From Motiliproteus sp965230185 (GTDB taxonomy: Bacteria; Pseudomonadota; Gammaproteobacteria; Pseudomonadales; Balneatricaceae), in assembly GCA_965230185.1 (NCBI GenBank), contig OZ245995.1, positions 5,580,001 to 5,644,000 on the forward strand: 64,000 bases of DNA, in the 5' to 3' direction. Below are positions 43,880-53,121 of the stretch, in pieces. The notes beneath the pieces were generated by a model, which worked only from the letters and a program-made list of their open reading frames with translations, was not told the DNA's origin and did no database searches. Made by a program: the position numbers and the translations under genes. Positions within the stretch are counted from its first letter, which is position 1; each line of letters starts with the position of its first letter.

Positions 43880-44548
43880 TTAACCGGCCTGCTGCGGCTG
43901 CAACCCCGAGTCAGTATCAGTGAGCCGACGGGTCAGGAAGTTCAGCAACACCCCGTACATCGGCAGGAACAGCAGCAGACTGATCACCAGCTTAAAGCCA
44001 TAGTCCACCAGGGCGATTTCCGTCCAGTTGGCGGCCATAAAGGGGTCCGGGCTCTGATAGAAGGCGATGGCGAAGAAGGCCAGGGTATCGAGGCCGTTAC
44101 CCAGCACCGTTGAACAGGCCGGCGCCACCCACCAGCGGCGGTTTCGGCGCAGCCGGTTAAATACCTGCACATCCAGAATCTGTCCCAGCAGATAGGCCAT
44201 AAAGCTGGCGATCGCGATACGGGCGACAAACAGATTAAATTCCGCCAGCTGGCCGATACCCTGCCAGGCCCCCTCGTAGAACAGCACCGACAGCGAGTAG
44301 GAGAGCAGCAGCGCCGGAATCATCACCCGCAGAATAATACGCCGGGCCAGCTCAGCGCCGAAGATCCGGACCGTCAGATCCGTGGCCAGAAACACGAAAG
44401 GAAAGCTGAAAGCCCCCCAGGTGGTATGCAGGCCGAACAGGGTAAAGGGAAGCTGCACCAGATAGTTACTGGAGGCGATGATCAGCAGGTGGAACAGGAC
44501 CAGCAAGCCAAGGGCTTTGCGCAGCTGCGCGGAGGTAAAAGCAGACAT
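43880..44548 (-). CDS. yhhQ: Queuosine-precursor (preQ0/preQ1) transporter
   Basis: 222-residue inner-membrane protein very close to E. coli YhhQ (SSNYLVQLPFTLFGLHTTWG, FLATDLTVRIFGAELARRII, LVDYGFKLVISLLLFLPMYG), which salvages 7-cyano-7-deazaguanine and 7-aminomethyl-7-deazaguanine for tRNA queuosine. Six membrane segments expected. I start at 44548 (MSAFTSAQLRKALG) because E. coli YhhQ begins at the matching residue and AAAAGG lies upstream; an ATG at 44566 lacks a ribosome binding site. Confidence 0.94.
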   Translation of the reverse strand: MSAFTSAQLRKALGLLVLFHLLIIASSNYLVQLPFTLFGLHTTWGAFSFPFVFLATDLTVRIFGAELARRIILRVMIPALLLSYSLSVLFYEGAWQGIGQLAEFNLFVARIAIASFMAYLLGQILDVQVFNRLRRNRRWWVAPACSTVLGNGLDTLAFFAIAFYQSPDPFMAANWTEIALVDYGFKLVISLLLFLPMYGVLLNFLTRRLTDTDSGLQPQQAG

Positions 44549-44752
44549 AAAGAACCTTTTTGTCATTGGGGGCGAGGGAACCCAAACATCAGTCAGAAGC
44601 CGGACTCGATTTTACGGAGGGGGGGATTATAGAGCAATTCACCAGATTGTACACAATACTGACGAAACTCAGATACGATTGTTTACTCCGTCACCGGGTA
44701 GCGGCTGAACGCCGGGACTTACTGACATGGTTCACCGGTAAACGGCACCCAT

Positions 44753-44776
44753 AAAAAAGCCGGGCGGGCGCCCGGC
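44753..44776 (-). terminator. Rho-independent terminator of the dgc/etf operon
   Basis: On the minus strand GCCGGGCG-CC-CGCCCGGC is followed by TTTTTT, 50 bp beyond the etfB stop codon at 44827. It ends the dgcA-dgcB-etfA-etfB transcript. Confidence 0.92.
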
Positions 44777-44826
44777 AATGAGGGTGAGTCAGTAAATGCA
44801 GATAGCAATGGAGACTGAAGCGAAGG

Positions 44827-45618
44827 TCAGCGCAGCACCCCCTCTTCACTCAGCAGATCGAGAATGGCCTGCGCCTTCTCTTCACTGGATTCGTTCTTAA
44901 GGACTTTTCCGCCGCCGCCCTGAGCTTTAGCCGTGGCCGCCTTAAAGCGGTCGGCAGCGGTCTTCGCTCTGGCGATTTTCAGTCGTTTTGGCCGCTTGCG
45001 GGCCGGTGTTTCCTGCCAGTTACAGCGCAGCTCGTCATCGACCACTTCGGCGCTGGTGCCATCGATGGCGGCGCGCTGACCCGGGCCGAATGCACTCTGG
45101 CGCGGCGCTTCCGCCGCCTGGTCGACACTGGCGACGAAGGGCAGCCGCACCCGAATAGCCCGGCGCTGGCCACGGGGCAGGGCCTGCAGGATCTCGGCCT
45201 CGCCGTTGTCGATGGCGACAATATCGGCGATCCGGGTTACCAGCGGCCAGCCCAGTTGTTCGGCCAGCAGGTAAGGAGTCATACCGGAACCCTCGCCGCT
45301 TTCCGCCCGCACTCCGGTAAGGACGATATCGGGACGCTCGTCATTCAGATAGCCCTTCAGGGCCGGGATAACATCGGCATTGTCGGGCTGGTGGATCACC
45401 TTCATCCCTTGCAGGCCCATGCCCAGATAACTGCGCAGCGCCGGTTGTCGATCGTCGCCGGCATGTAGCATCTGCAACCGTTCCCCGGCCAGCTTCAGCC
45501 CCAGCTCAACTGCACGGGCATCCTGATCGGCGCGACGGGCACGGCCGGATTTGGGGTGGCGTCCTACCGACACCAGTGAGATCACTTTCGGCGTGGCGAC
45601 CGTAGCGTTATGCGGCAT
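44827..45618 (-). CDS. etfB: Electron transfer flavoprotein beta subunit, dgc-associated
   Basis: 263 residues from the ATG at 45618 (GGAGG 8 bases upstream). ETF beta fold: ISLVSVGRHPKSGRARRADQ, the family region GMTPYLLAEQLGWPLVTRIA, and LPRGQRRAIRVRLPFVASVD in place of the usual beta-subunit signature. It divides from respiratory EtfB in its Lys/Arg/Ala-rich tail. It overlaps the 3' end of etfA by 11 bp and would carry electrons from DgcAB to the quinone pool. Confidence 0.9.
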   Translation of the reverse strand: MPHNATVATPKVISLVSVGRHPKSGRARRADQDARAVELGLKLAGERLQMLHAGDDRQPALRSYLGMGLQGMKVIHQPDNADVIPALKGYLNDERPDIVLTGVRAESGEGSGMTPYLLAEQLGWPLVTRIADIVAIDNGEAEILQALPRGQRRAIRVRLPFVASVDQAAEAPRQSAFGPGQRAAIDGTSAEVVDDELRCNWQETPARKRPKRLKIARAKTAADRFKAATAKAQGGGGKVLKNESSEEKAQAILDLLSEEGVLR

Positions 45619-46864
45619 CTTCGGTTCCTCCACTGCGACGCTGTTCGATCAGTTTCAGCAGTTCCGCGAGGATCTGCTGGCTGTCGCCGATCACACTGAG
45701 ATCGGCCCGTTTCACCATATCGCAGCCGGCATCGGTATTGATGGCGACCACCTTGTCACATTGACCGATCCCCTGCATATGCTGGATGGCACCGGAGATG
45801 CCCACCGCCAGATAGACCCGGGCGGTGACCCAGGTACCGGTGGCGCCCACCTGTCGGAAACGCGGCATAAAGCCATCATCCACCGCCACCCGGCTGGCGC
45901 CTTCGGTGGCCCCCAGCAGTTCGGCTGCCCGATGGAACTGATCCCAGTCGTGAATGCCGTTACCGGCCGACAGGATAAATTCAGCCTCGGCCAGCGGGAT
46001 CTGATTAGGATCGACCGCCACCTGGCCCCGGTCTTCGATACGGGCGATGGTTCCGGCCAGCCTGTCCAGCGCCACCGGCAACACTTCATGACGGCTCTCG
46101 TCGATCGGATCGGCACACTCTTCGGCCAGCAATAACAACCGTGGCGTCTGGCGGTGAATATCGATACTGTCACCGGCGCCGCGACAGATGCACTGCTCGG
46201 CGTCCACCTGCCAGGCTCGGGTTGCCGGACGTTCACCGAGGCGCGCCGCCAGCCGGGAGCCCAGCTCGCTGCCGCCGTTAATACTGTCCGGGAACAGCCA
46301 GTAACGGGGCTGCAGCCTGGCTTCAATTTCAGTGAGCGCCGCCACCCGCTGCTCCGGGCTGTAGCCCTGGTAGGCGTCACCCTGCAGATGGATCAGACGA
46401 TCCACCCCGGCCCTGTCGAAGGCTTCCTCTTTGCTGTCGCCAAACACCACGGCGACCACAGCGCCCGCTTCGCCGGCGGCGGTTTCTTTCACCAGTTTGT
46501 GAGCCTGGCCCAGCACATCTTTATCATGAGAGGTCAGTCGACCACCCACCATATCCGTCACAGCCACCACGTAGAAGTCGGGATTTTCCACCCTCAGCAA
46601 CGGTAGCTGGACCTCCTGAGCCGCCCTGGCGGCGCTACGGTGACTGACCGGCTGCGGCCCGCCGGCCATGGAACGGTCGATACGCTTAATACCCGCCGGG
46701 CCGATATAGCCCAGCGCATGGGGATTCCTGCGAATCAGCCCGGAGGGACCGCGGACCTCTGCCGCCGGCGCCACCAGCTCCTGATGCTGGGGATGCAGGC
46801 GGTTGCGGGCGATCCACTCGGTACGGGGATCGCGGCGGAGAATATCCGGATACTCGCTGCTCAT
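45608..46864 (-). CDS. etfA: Electron transfer flavoprotein alpha subunit, dgc-associated
   Basis: 418 residues, longer than respiratory EtfA (about 310) because of an N-terminal extension with RTEWIARNRLHPQHQEL and VRGPSGLIRRNPHALGYIGP. The C-terminal FAD domain is clear: GATGTWVTARVYLAVGISGA and QHMQGIGQCDKVVAINTDAG. The dgc operon versions of EtfA share this long form. It overlaps both dgcB (by 1 bp) and etfB (by 11 bp), indicating tight co-translation. Confidence 0.92.
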   Translation of the reverse strand: MSSEYPDILRRDPRTEWIARNRLHPQHQELVAPAAEVRGPSGLIRRNPHALGYIGPAGIKRIDRSMAGGPQPVSHRSAARAAQEVQLPLLRVENPDFYVVAVTDMVGGRLTSHDKDVLGQAHKLVKETAAGEAGAVVAVVFGDSKEEAFDRAGVDRLIHLQGDAYQGYSPEQRVAALTEIEARLQPRYWLFPDSINGGSELGSRLAARLGERPATRAWQVDAEQCICRGAGDSIDIHRQTPRLLLLAEECADPIDESRHEVLPVALDRLAGTIARIEDRGQVAVDPNQIPLAEAEFILSAGNGIHDWDQFHRAAELLGATEGASRVAVDDGFMPRFRQVGATGTWVTARVYLAVGISGAIQHMQGIGQCDKVVAINTDAGCDMVKRADLSVIGDSQQILAELLKLIEQRRSGGTEDAA

Positions 46865-48834
46865 CAGCGCACCTCCTCAGGCTTTTGCGAAGCTGGCTGT
46901 TCTGCGGCAAGCCCGTCCGCCACCAGTTCGGCGATATCTTTTATTTCCGGACGGGGTTCCACCACCCCTTCCAGCATCGCCGTGCACTGCTGACAGCCCA
47001 CCGCCACCAGTTCGGCGCCGGTGGCCGTCACATCTTCCATCCGCATGTCGGCGATACGGCGCTCGCCGGGGATATCGGTGATCGGGGCGCCACCGCCACC
47101 GCCGCAACAGCGGGAACGGAATCCGGAACGTTCCATCTCCGCCAGCTCGATACCGAGACTGGCCAGCAGCTCCCGGGGGGAGTCGTATTCGCCGTTGTAG
47201 CGGCCCAGGTAGCAGGGATCGTGATAAGTCACGGTGCCGCCCTTAAAGCGATCCAGCTTCAGCCGCCCCGCCTTCACCAGCTCGTTAATAAAGGTGGTGT
47301 GGTGCAGCACCTCGTAGTCGCCGCCCTGCCCTTCAGGATAAAAGTCGCCGTACTCATTGTTCAGGCAATGGAAAGCATGGGGATCGGTGGTCACTATGCG
47401 GTTAAATTTGTATCGGTTGAGCACCGCGAGATTACGTTTCGCCAGGCTCTGGAAGGTGGCGTCGTCACCCAGTCGGCGAGCCACGTCACCGCAGTCCCGT
47501 TCCTCATCGCCCAGTACCGCAAAGTCGACGCCGGCCGCTTTCAGCACCTTCACAAAAGCCCGCAGGATCCGCTGGCTGCGCATGTCGAAGGCACCGTCGC
47601 TGACCCAGAACAGCACATCGGCCTCTTTCACATCGGCCATTACCCGCAGGTTCTGGTCCGCCGCCCAGTTCATCCGGCTGCCGGGTTCAAAACCACCGGG
47701 ATTATCGGTGGCGATCAGATTATCGAGGGTTTCCGCGCCCTTGTTGGGGGTCTCCCCCTTCTCCAGGGTCAGAAAGCGGCGCATATCGACGATGGCATCG
47801 ACGTGTTCGATCATCATCGGACACTCCTCCACACAGGCCCGGCAGGTGGTGCAGGACCACAGGGTCTCGGCGGACACCAGGCCATCGGTGATGATCTCCA
47901 TGGGGCTGCCTTTGGCCCTGCCCACCTCGCGGCCCGGATAGGGACTGCCGGCGTACTTTGCATCGCTGCCGCCGGCCAGCCCGACCACCATGTCCTGAAT
48001 CAGCTTCTTGGGATTGAGCGGCTGGCCGGCGGCAAAGGCCGGGCACATCGCCTCGCAACGACCGCACTGCACGCAGGCGTCAAACCCCAGCAGCTGGTTC
48101 CACTTAAAGTCGATCGGTTTAGCCACGCCGAGACTGTTCTCATCCAGGTTTTGCGGGCTCAGATCCACAGGCTTGAGTCCGGTTGAACGACCACCGCCAA
48201 ACCGCTCAGGACGGCGATGAAACGCCAGATGCAGGGCGCCGGCAAAGGCGTGCTTCATCGGCCCGCCCCAGGTCATCCCCGGCAGCATCTCCGCCAGGCC
48301 GTAGCCGATACCGGCCAGCAACAGCAGTGCGACAATCCAGCCTCCGGCGCCGTCCAGCGAGAACAGTCCCGGCACAATGCCGGCGGCGGGCAGGGTGACG
48401 ATAAAGAAGGTCGCCGAGAATACCAGCAGGCTCTTTGGCAACCTCATCCAGGGCCCTTTCGACAGCCGTGAAGGCGGGTTACGGCGACGACGCCAGACGA
48501 AAACAGCACCGACAAACATCAACGCCGTGGCCACCAGCAGCGCCCAGGCCAGAATACGGCTTTCCAGACCCAGCAGATGCACCAGCAGAATCAGCGCCAG
48601 CGACAGTACGAAGCCGCCGCCGGTGGCCACGTGGGTTCTGGACATATAGGAATCACGTTCCACCACATGGTGCAGATCCACCAGATAGCGGCGCGGTATG
48701 GCCAGCAGCCCGGCCAGCAGATTAACCGGCTCCGGCTGTCCCGCCCGCCACAGTTTGACGCGGGACATAGCGCCTGCAATCAGCAGTGCCAGCATCATCG
48801 TCAGCAGCAGAGGAAGTAAGGTATCGAGGATCAT
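46864..48834 (-). CDS. dgcB: Dimethylglycine demethylation protein, iron-sulfur membrane subunit
   Basis: 656 residues. N-terminal membrane segments (about residues 1-180; LLPLLLTMMLALLIAGAMSR first), then two ferredoxin-type clusters CVQCGRCEAMCPAFAAGQPL and CTTCRACVEECPMM, and a C-terminal heterodisulfide-reductase-like CCG domain (DPCYLGRYNG, FRSRCCGGGGGAPITD). This is the layout of Pseudomonas DgcB, which with DgcA turns dimethylglycine into sarcosine. The start is 84 bp after the dgcA stop codon. Electrons probably go from DgcA to EtfAB. Confidence 0.94.
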   Translation of the reverse strand: MILDTLLPLLLTMMLALLIAGAMSRVKLWRAGQPEPVNLLAGLLAIPRRYLVDLHHVVERDSYMSRTHVATGGGFVLSLALILLVHLLGLESRILAWALLVATALMFVGAVFVWRRRRNPPSRLSKGPWMRLPKSLLVFSATFFIVTLPAAGIVPGLFSLDGAGGWIVALLLLAGIGYGLAEMLPGMTWGGPMKHAFAGALHLAFHRRPERFGGGRSTGLKPVDLSPQNLDENSLGVAKPIDFKWNQLLGFDACVQCGRCEAMCPAFAAGQPLNPKKLIQDMVVGLAGGSDAKYAGSPYPGREVGRAKGSPMEIITDGLVSAETLWSCTTCRACVEECPMMIEHVDAIVDMRRFLTLEKGETPNKGAETLDNLIATDNPGGFEPGSRMNWAADQNLRVMADVKEADVLFWVSDGAFDMRSQRILRAFVKVLKAAGVDFAVLGDEERDCGDVARRLGDDATFQSLAKRNLAVLNRYKFNRIVTTDPHAFHCLNNEYGDFYPEGQGGDYEVLHHTTFINELVKAGRLKLDRFKGGTVTYHDPCYLGRYNGEYDSPRELLASLGIELAEMERSGFRSRCCGGGGGAPITDIPGERRIADMRMEDVTATGAELVAVGCQQCTAMLEGVVEPRPEIKDIAELVADGLAAEQPASQKPEEVR

Positions 48835-48918
48835 GATCAGCCCTCAGACGTAACAGAAAAGGAAAAGTCGCAGCGACGGCCCCGGACGGCATTGCAATCC
48901 GGGGCCTGACTGCCTGGA

Positions 48919-50982
48919 TCAGAGGTCCTTACACAACCGCAGTCCGTCATAGATGGCGGCGTGAGTATTGCGCTGGGAGACACAGTCGCCGAGACGCCAG
49001 AGGACCATGCCCTCACCCACCTCGGAAAGGACCGGCTGAGCCCTGCCGTCGAACAGCGCTTCCACATCGATCTGTCCCTTGTTGCGGGATTCCGCCTTCA
49101 GCTCGTAATAGAGTTCCTCGTTGGGGCGAATACCGTTTTCGACCACGATCTGGTCGACCACCCGCTCCTCCTTCTGGCCGGTGTATTCGTTCTCAAGTAC
49201 CGCCACCAGCTTGTCGTCTTCACGATAAACCTTATCCAGCAGCAGGTCGGAACTCATGATCACCTCTTTCTCGTAGAGGCTGCGGTAGTAGGTCGGGAAG
49301 GTGGTACCACCGATACCGACACCCGGCTTGATATCGTCGGTGACGATCTCCACCAGCGAGCCTTTGGAGGACAGGTAATCCGCCGCCGACATGCCTGAGA
49401 ATTCGCAGATGGTGTCGTAGATCAGTACGTTCTTACCGGGCTCGACGGTGCCGTTGAGGATATCCCAGCTGGAAACCACCAGCCCTTCCTCGGCGCCCCA
49501 GGCCGGATTCTGCTCCAGGTAGGGACGACCGCCGGTGGCCAGGATGCAGACATCGGGCTTCAGGTCGCGAATCATATCGGCGTTAGCCGCAGTTCCCAGC
49601 CGCAGGTCGACGCCCAGACGCTCAAGCTCCAGCGCGTACCAGCGGGTGATACCGGCTATCTGATCACGCTGCGGCGCCTTCGCCGCGAGGGTGATCTGGC
49701 CACCCAGCTCGTCGGCCTTCTCCACCAGAGTGACATCGTGACCCCGTTCGGCGGCGACACGAGCCGACTCCATACCGCCGGGTCCGCCGCCGATGACTAC
49801 GACCTTGCGCTTCGGCCCTTCGGTTTTCTCGATGATATGGGGCATGCCCAGATATTCGCGTGAGGTGGCGGCGTTCTGGATACAGAGCACATCGAGGCCC
49901 TGGTACTGGCGGTCGATGCAGTAGTTAGCGCCCACACACTGTTTGATCTGGTCGACCTGATTCATCTTGATCTTGGCGATCAGGTGAGGATCGGCGATAT
50001 GGGCGCGGGTCATGCCGACAAAGTCGACGTAACCCGCTTCCAGAATACGCTGCGCCTGGTTGGGATCCTTGATGTTCTGGGCATGGATCACCGGTACATC
50101 AACCACTTCCTTGATGCCGGCCGCCAGGTGCAGGAACGGCTCCGGCGGATAGCTCATATTGGGGATCACGTTGGCCAGGGTGTTGTGGGTATCACAGCCG
50201 GACCCCACCACCCCGAAGAAATCCACCAGCCCGGTGTCGTTGTAGTACTTCGCGATCTGCTTCATGTCATCCTGGTTAAGACCATCGGGATGGAACTCAT
50301 CACCGCAGATCCGCATGCCGACCACGAAGTCGGGACCCACCTCTTCACGCACCGCCTTCAGCACTTCCAGACCGAAACGCATGCGGTTCTCCAGGCTGCC
50401 GCCCCACTGGTCGGTGCGCTGGTTAACCCGCGGTGACCAGAACTGATCGATCATGTGCTGGTGCACCGCCGACAGCTCGACACCGTCGAGACCACCCTCC
50501 CTGGCACGGCGGGCCGCCTGAGCAAAATCACCGATCACCCGCCAGATCTCTTCCTCTTCGATGGTCTTGCAGGTGGCACGGTGAACCGGCTCACGAATCC
50601 CGGAGGGAGACATCAGATTGGGCCAGTTCTCACCGTCCCAGCGCGAGCGGCGGCCCATATGGGTAATCTGAATCATGATCTTACCGCCGTGCTTGTGGAC
50701 CGCATCGGCGAGATTCTGAAAGTGGGGAATAATCCGGTCGGTGGACAGGTTCACCGAGCTCCACCAGCTCTGAGGACTGTCGATTGAAACCACGCTGGAG
50801 CCACCGCAGATGCAGAGTCCGCAGCCACCCTTCGCCTTTTCTTCGTAGTACTTAACATACCGGTCGGTAGTCATACCGCCGTCGGTGGCGTAGACCTCGG
50901 CGTGTGCGGTACTGACCACCCGGTTACGGATGGTCAGCTTGTTGATATTGAGTGGCTGGAACAGCGCATCGAACTGGGACAT
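48919..50982 (-). CDS. dgcA: Dimethylglycine demethylation protein, flavin subunit
   Basis: 687 residues from the ATG at 50982 (MSQFDALFQPLNINKLTIRN), with AAGGTGGGG upstream. N-terminal old-yellow-enzyme/trimethylamine-dehydrogenase barrel (about 1-350; TAHAEVYATDGGMTTDRYVK, HMGRRSRWDGENWP), then a flavin/NAD(P)-binding half with VVIGGGPGGMESARVAAERG. In the iron-sulfur stretch CVGANYCIDRQYQGLDVLC, the second of the four Cys seen in trimethylamine dehydrogenase is Ala. Enzyme demethylates dimethylglycine to sarcosine in cytoplasm or at the membrane. First of the dgcA-dgcB-etfA-etfB operon. Confidence 0.93.
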   Translation of the reverse strand: MSQFDALFQPLNINKLTIRNRVVSTAHAEVYATDGGMTTDRYVKYYEEKAKGGCGLCICGGSSVVSIDSPQSWWSSVNLSTDRIIPHFQNLADAVHKHGGKIMIQITHMGRRSRWDGENWPNLMSPSGIREPVHRATCKTIEEEEIWRVIGDFAQAARRAREGGLDGVELSAVHQHMIDQFWSPRVNQRTDQWGGSLENRMRFGLEVLKAVREEVGPDFVVGMRICGDEFHPDGLNQDDMKQIAKYYNDTGLVDFFGVVGSGCDTHNTLANVIPNMSYPPEPFLHLAAGIKEVVDVPVIHAQNIKDPNQAQRILEAGYVDFVGMTRAHIADPHLIAKIKMNQVDQIKQCVGANYCIDRQYQGLDVLCIQNAATSREYLGMPHIIEKTEGPKRKVVVIGGGPGGMESARVAAERGHDVTLVEKADELGGQITLAAKAPQRDQIAGITRWYALELERLGVDLRLGTAANADMIRDLKPDVCILATGGRPYLEQNPAWGAEEGLVVSSWDILNGTVEPGKNVLIYDTICEFSGMSAADYLSSKGSLVEIVTDDIKPGVGIGGTTFPTYYRSLYEKEVIMSSDLLLDKVYREDDKLVAVLENEYTGQKEERVVDQIVVENGIRPNEELYYELKAESRNKGQIDVEALFDGRAQPVLSEVGEGMVLWRLGDCVSQRNTHAAIYDGLRLCKDL

Positions 50983-51077
50983 GGTTCTACCCCACCTTTG
51001 TTTTTTTACTGCGGACCCGGCGCCCTTAATGACAGACGCCGGCATCCCGATTGTTATTGTTCAGGCGACCCGGGCTA

Positions 51078-51614
51078 TCAGGCCTCAAGCGGTTTTACTT
51101 CGAAGATGCCGTAGTCACAGCCCTCCTCGGCGGCACACTGAGTCTGTTCGGCGACGGTGCGCACCGGGTTGCCCAGACTTTCGTTGATCTGATCGATAGC
51201 ACCGGCAAACCAGCCGCTGAACATATAGTCGACCTTACGGTTGACCTGACCGTACTGATAGACAAAGGCGGAGTTCTCAAGCCGCACCCGGGCAGTGCCC
51301 TTTTCCAGATCCAGCTGCTCGGTAATAAAGAAGCCCCAGCCCCGCTGGGATAACCGTTTCATGTAGTGCTCGAATACCGCTTCACCGCTGATACCATGAG
51401 CCTCGGCTTCCTTTTCGCACCAGTGCCAGGCGGACTTGTAACCGGCCTTGTAAAGAATCTCCGCGTAACGTTCCGGGCCCAGTTCCTCTTCGATGCCCAT
51501 ATGGTTGTTAACGAAAAAATGGCGGGGCACGTACAACATCGGCAGTGCGTCTGTGGTCCAGACTCCGGTTTCATCATCGACGTTGATCGGCATTTCCGGT
51601 GCATGTACACCCAT
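51078..51614 (-). CDS. DUF5943-type protein of the dgc locus
   Basis: 178 residues, no membrane segment. Marked by FFVNNHMGIEEELGPERYAE, YKSAWHWCEKEAEAHGISG and GWFAGAIDQINESLGNPVRT; the fold is probably V4R-like with a late Cys pair (TQCAAEEGCDYG). The orthologue in Pseudomonas aeruginosa (PA5397 by order) lies between the dipeptidase and dgcA, as here. Function unknown; its fixed position suggests a part in dimethylglycine use. 95 bp upstream of dgcA, likely the same transcript. Confidence 0.85.
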   Translation of the reverse strand: MGVHAPEMPINVDDETGVWTTDALPMLYVPRHFFVNNHMGIEEELGPERYAEILYKAGYKSAWHWCEKEAEAHGISGEAVFEHYMKRLSQRGWGFFITEQLDLEKGTARVRLENSAFVYQYGQVNRKVDYMFSGWFAGAIDQINESLGNPVRTVAEQTQCAAEEGCDYGIFEVKPLEA

Positions 51615-51844
51615 GGTGGTATCCTCTTCGGTTAACGGCCCGCGCTTTCACAGACCGTTTTAATCTGTTTATCTTTGATTCTTATGGCTTTTTTATCGCC
51701 ACAACTGTTTTAAAAAGCCGACAGATGCCCCCGGCGTGCACAACGCCGGCAATTCCTGATCCTTCTGGAGAGAGGGGCGTCGGGGCGCACTGGCCTTAAG
51801 CCGTCATGCACCCGACGCCGGGCAATTAAAAAGCGGTCAGAGTG

Positions 51845-52834
51845 TTACTCGCCCCAGGCGTCGGCCAGCACCCGGACCCAGTTCTCACCCATAATCTTGC
51901 GGGTGTCGGCTTCCGAGAAGCCGCGACGCAGCAGAGCTTCGGTAAGATTGGGGAACTCGCCGACGGTGCGGATACCTTCGGGATTGACGATCTTGCCGAA
52001 TCGGGTGAGACGACGGGCGTAACCCTTGTCATGGGTCAGCCATTCGAAGAATGCCTGGTCATGGCCCTGGGTGAAGTCGGTACCGATACCCACCTGATCG
52101 ATACCGGCGATGTTGACGATATATTCGATCGCCTCAACGTAATCTTCGATGCTGGAATTAATACCGTTCTTCAGGAACGGAGCGAACATGGTAACGCCGA
52201 TAAAGCCGCCATGATCGGCGATAAACTTCAGCTCTTCGTCGGATTTGTTGCGGGGGTGGTCCTTGAGCCCGGAGGGCAGACAGTGGGAGTAGCAGACCGG
52301 CTTCTTCGACTCCAGAATTACCTCTTCGGAGGTCTTGCTGCCAACGTGGGACAGGTCGCAGAGGACGCCGACCCGGTTCATTTCGGCGACAATTTCACGG
52401 CCGAAGTCGGACAGTCCACCGTCGCGCTCGTAGCAACCGGTACCGATCAGGTTCTGGGTGTTGTAACACATCTGGACGATGCCGACGCCGAGATCCTTAA
52501 ACACCTGCACGTAGCCGAGCTGATCTTCGTAGGCGTGGGCATTCTGGAAACCCATAAAGATACCGGTCTTACCTTCGGCTTTAGCGCGGCGAATATCGTC
52601 GGTGCTGCGGACCTTCAGCAGCAGATCGCTGTTGGCCTCGATCAGGTTGTTCATCCCGACGATATTGTTGACGGTATTCTGGAAGCCTTCCCATACCGAC
52701 ACAGTACAGTTAGCGGCCGTCAGCCCACCTTTTTTGAAATCTTCAAACAGCTCACGATTCCATTTTGCGATGATCAGGCCATCGATAACGATGGAATCCT
52801 GATGCAGTTCCGCTGCGTTAGTTAGGTCGGCCAT
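51845..52834 (-). CDS. Membrane-dipeptidase-family (M19) metallohydrolase
   Basis: 329 residues of the renal dipeptidase family. Metal-site motifs include DGLIIAKWNRELFED (the usual H-x-D start is replaced), MGFQNAH, DLSHVGSKTSEE, YSHCLPSGLKDHPRNKSDEE and GIGTDFTQGHD. It matches the PA5396-type gene that precedes the dgc genes in Pseudomonas and is GbdR-controlled there. Its substrate in betaine metabolism is not known. First gene of the block on this strand after gbdR. Confidence 0.9.
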   Translation of the reverse strand: MADLTNAAELHQDSIVIDGLIIAKWNRELFEDFKKGGLTAANCTVSVWEGFQNTVNNIVGMNNLIEANSDLLLKVRSTDDIRRAKAEGKTGIFMGFQNAHAYEDQLGYVQVFKDLGVGIVQMCYNTQNLIGTGCYERDGGLSDFGREIVAEMNRVGVLCDLSHVGSKTSEEVILESKKPVCYSHCLPSGLKDHPRNKSDEELKFIADHGGFIGVTMFAPFLKNGINSSIEDYVEAIEYIVNIAGIDQVGIGTDFTQGHDQAFFEWLTHDKGYARRLTRFGKIVNPEGIRTVGEFPNLTEALLRRGFSEADTRKIMGENWVRVLADAWGE

Positions 52835-53121
52835 AGCACTCCCCGGTTTTGATATTGTTATGATGTTGCATCGGGAAGGCTGGGCCGGGACCCGATACTG
52901 ACTGGATCCAGTCTATCGATTCGGTCAGAGGGCGGGATCACTGTAAACGACAGTCGAATTACCAAAACCGTCAGCGGCAGAAGCACGTCCTGTGCGGGCT
53001 CCGGCGTTTTCAGGCTCTGCTATTGCGGCCGCCTGGAAGTATCGAAGCGGCCGTCCCACCCTTTCTGAATCAAATCTTTAAATTGCGTTGCAGCCGGCAG
53101 CAGCTGCCGCCCTGGTTGCTG

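Noticed and set aside
44549..44752. preQ1 riboswitch before yhhQ
   Set aside because: The short leader does not show the characteristic stem and A-rich tail of known preQ1 classes.
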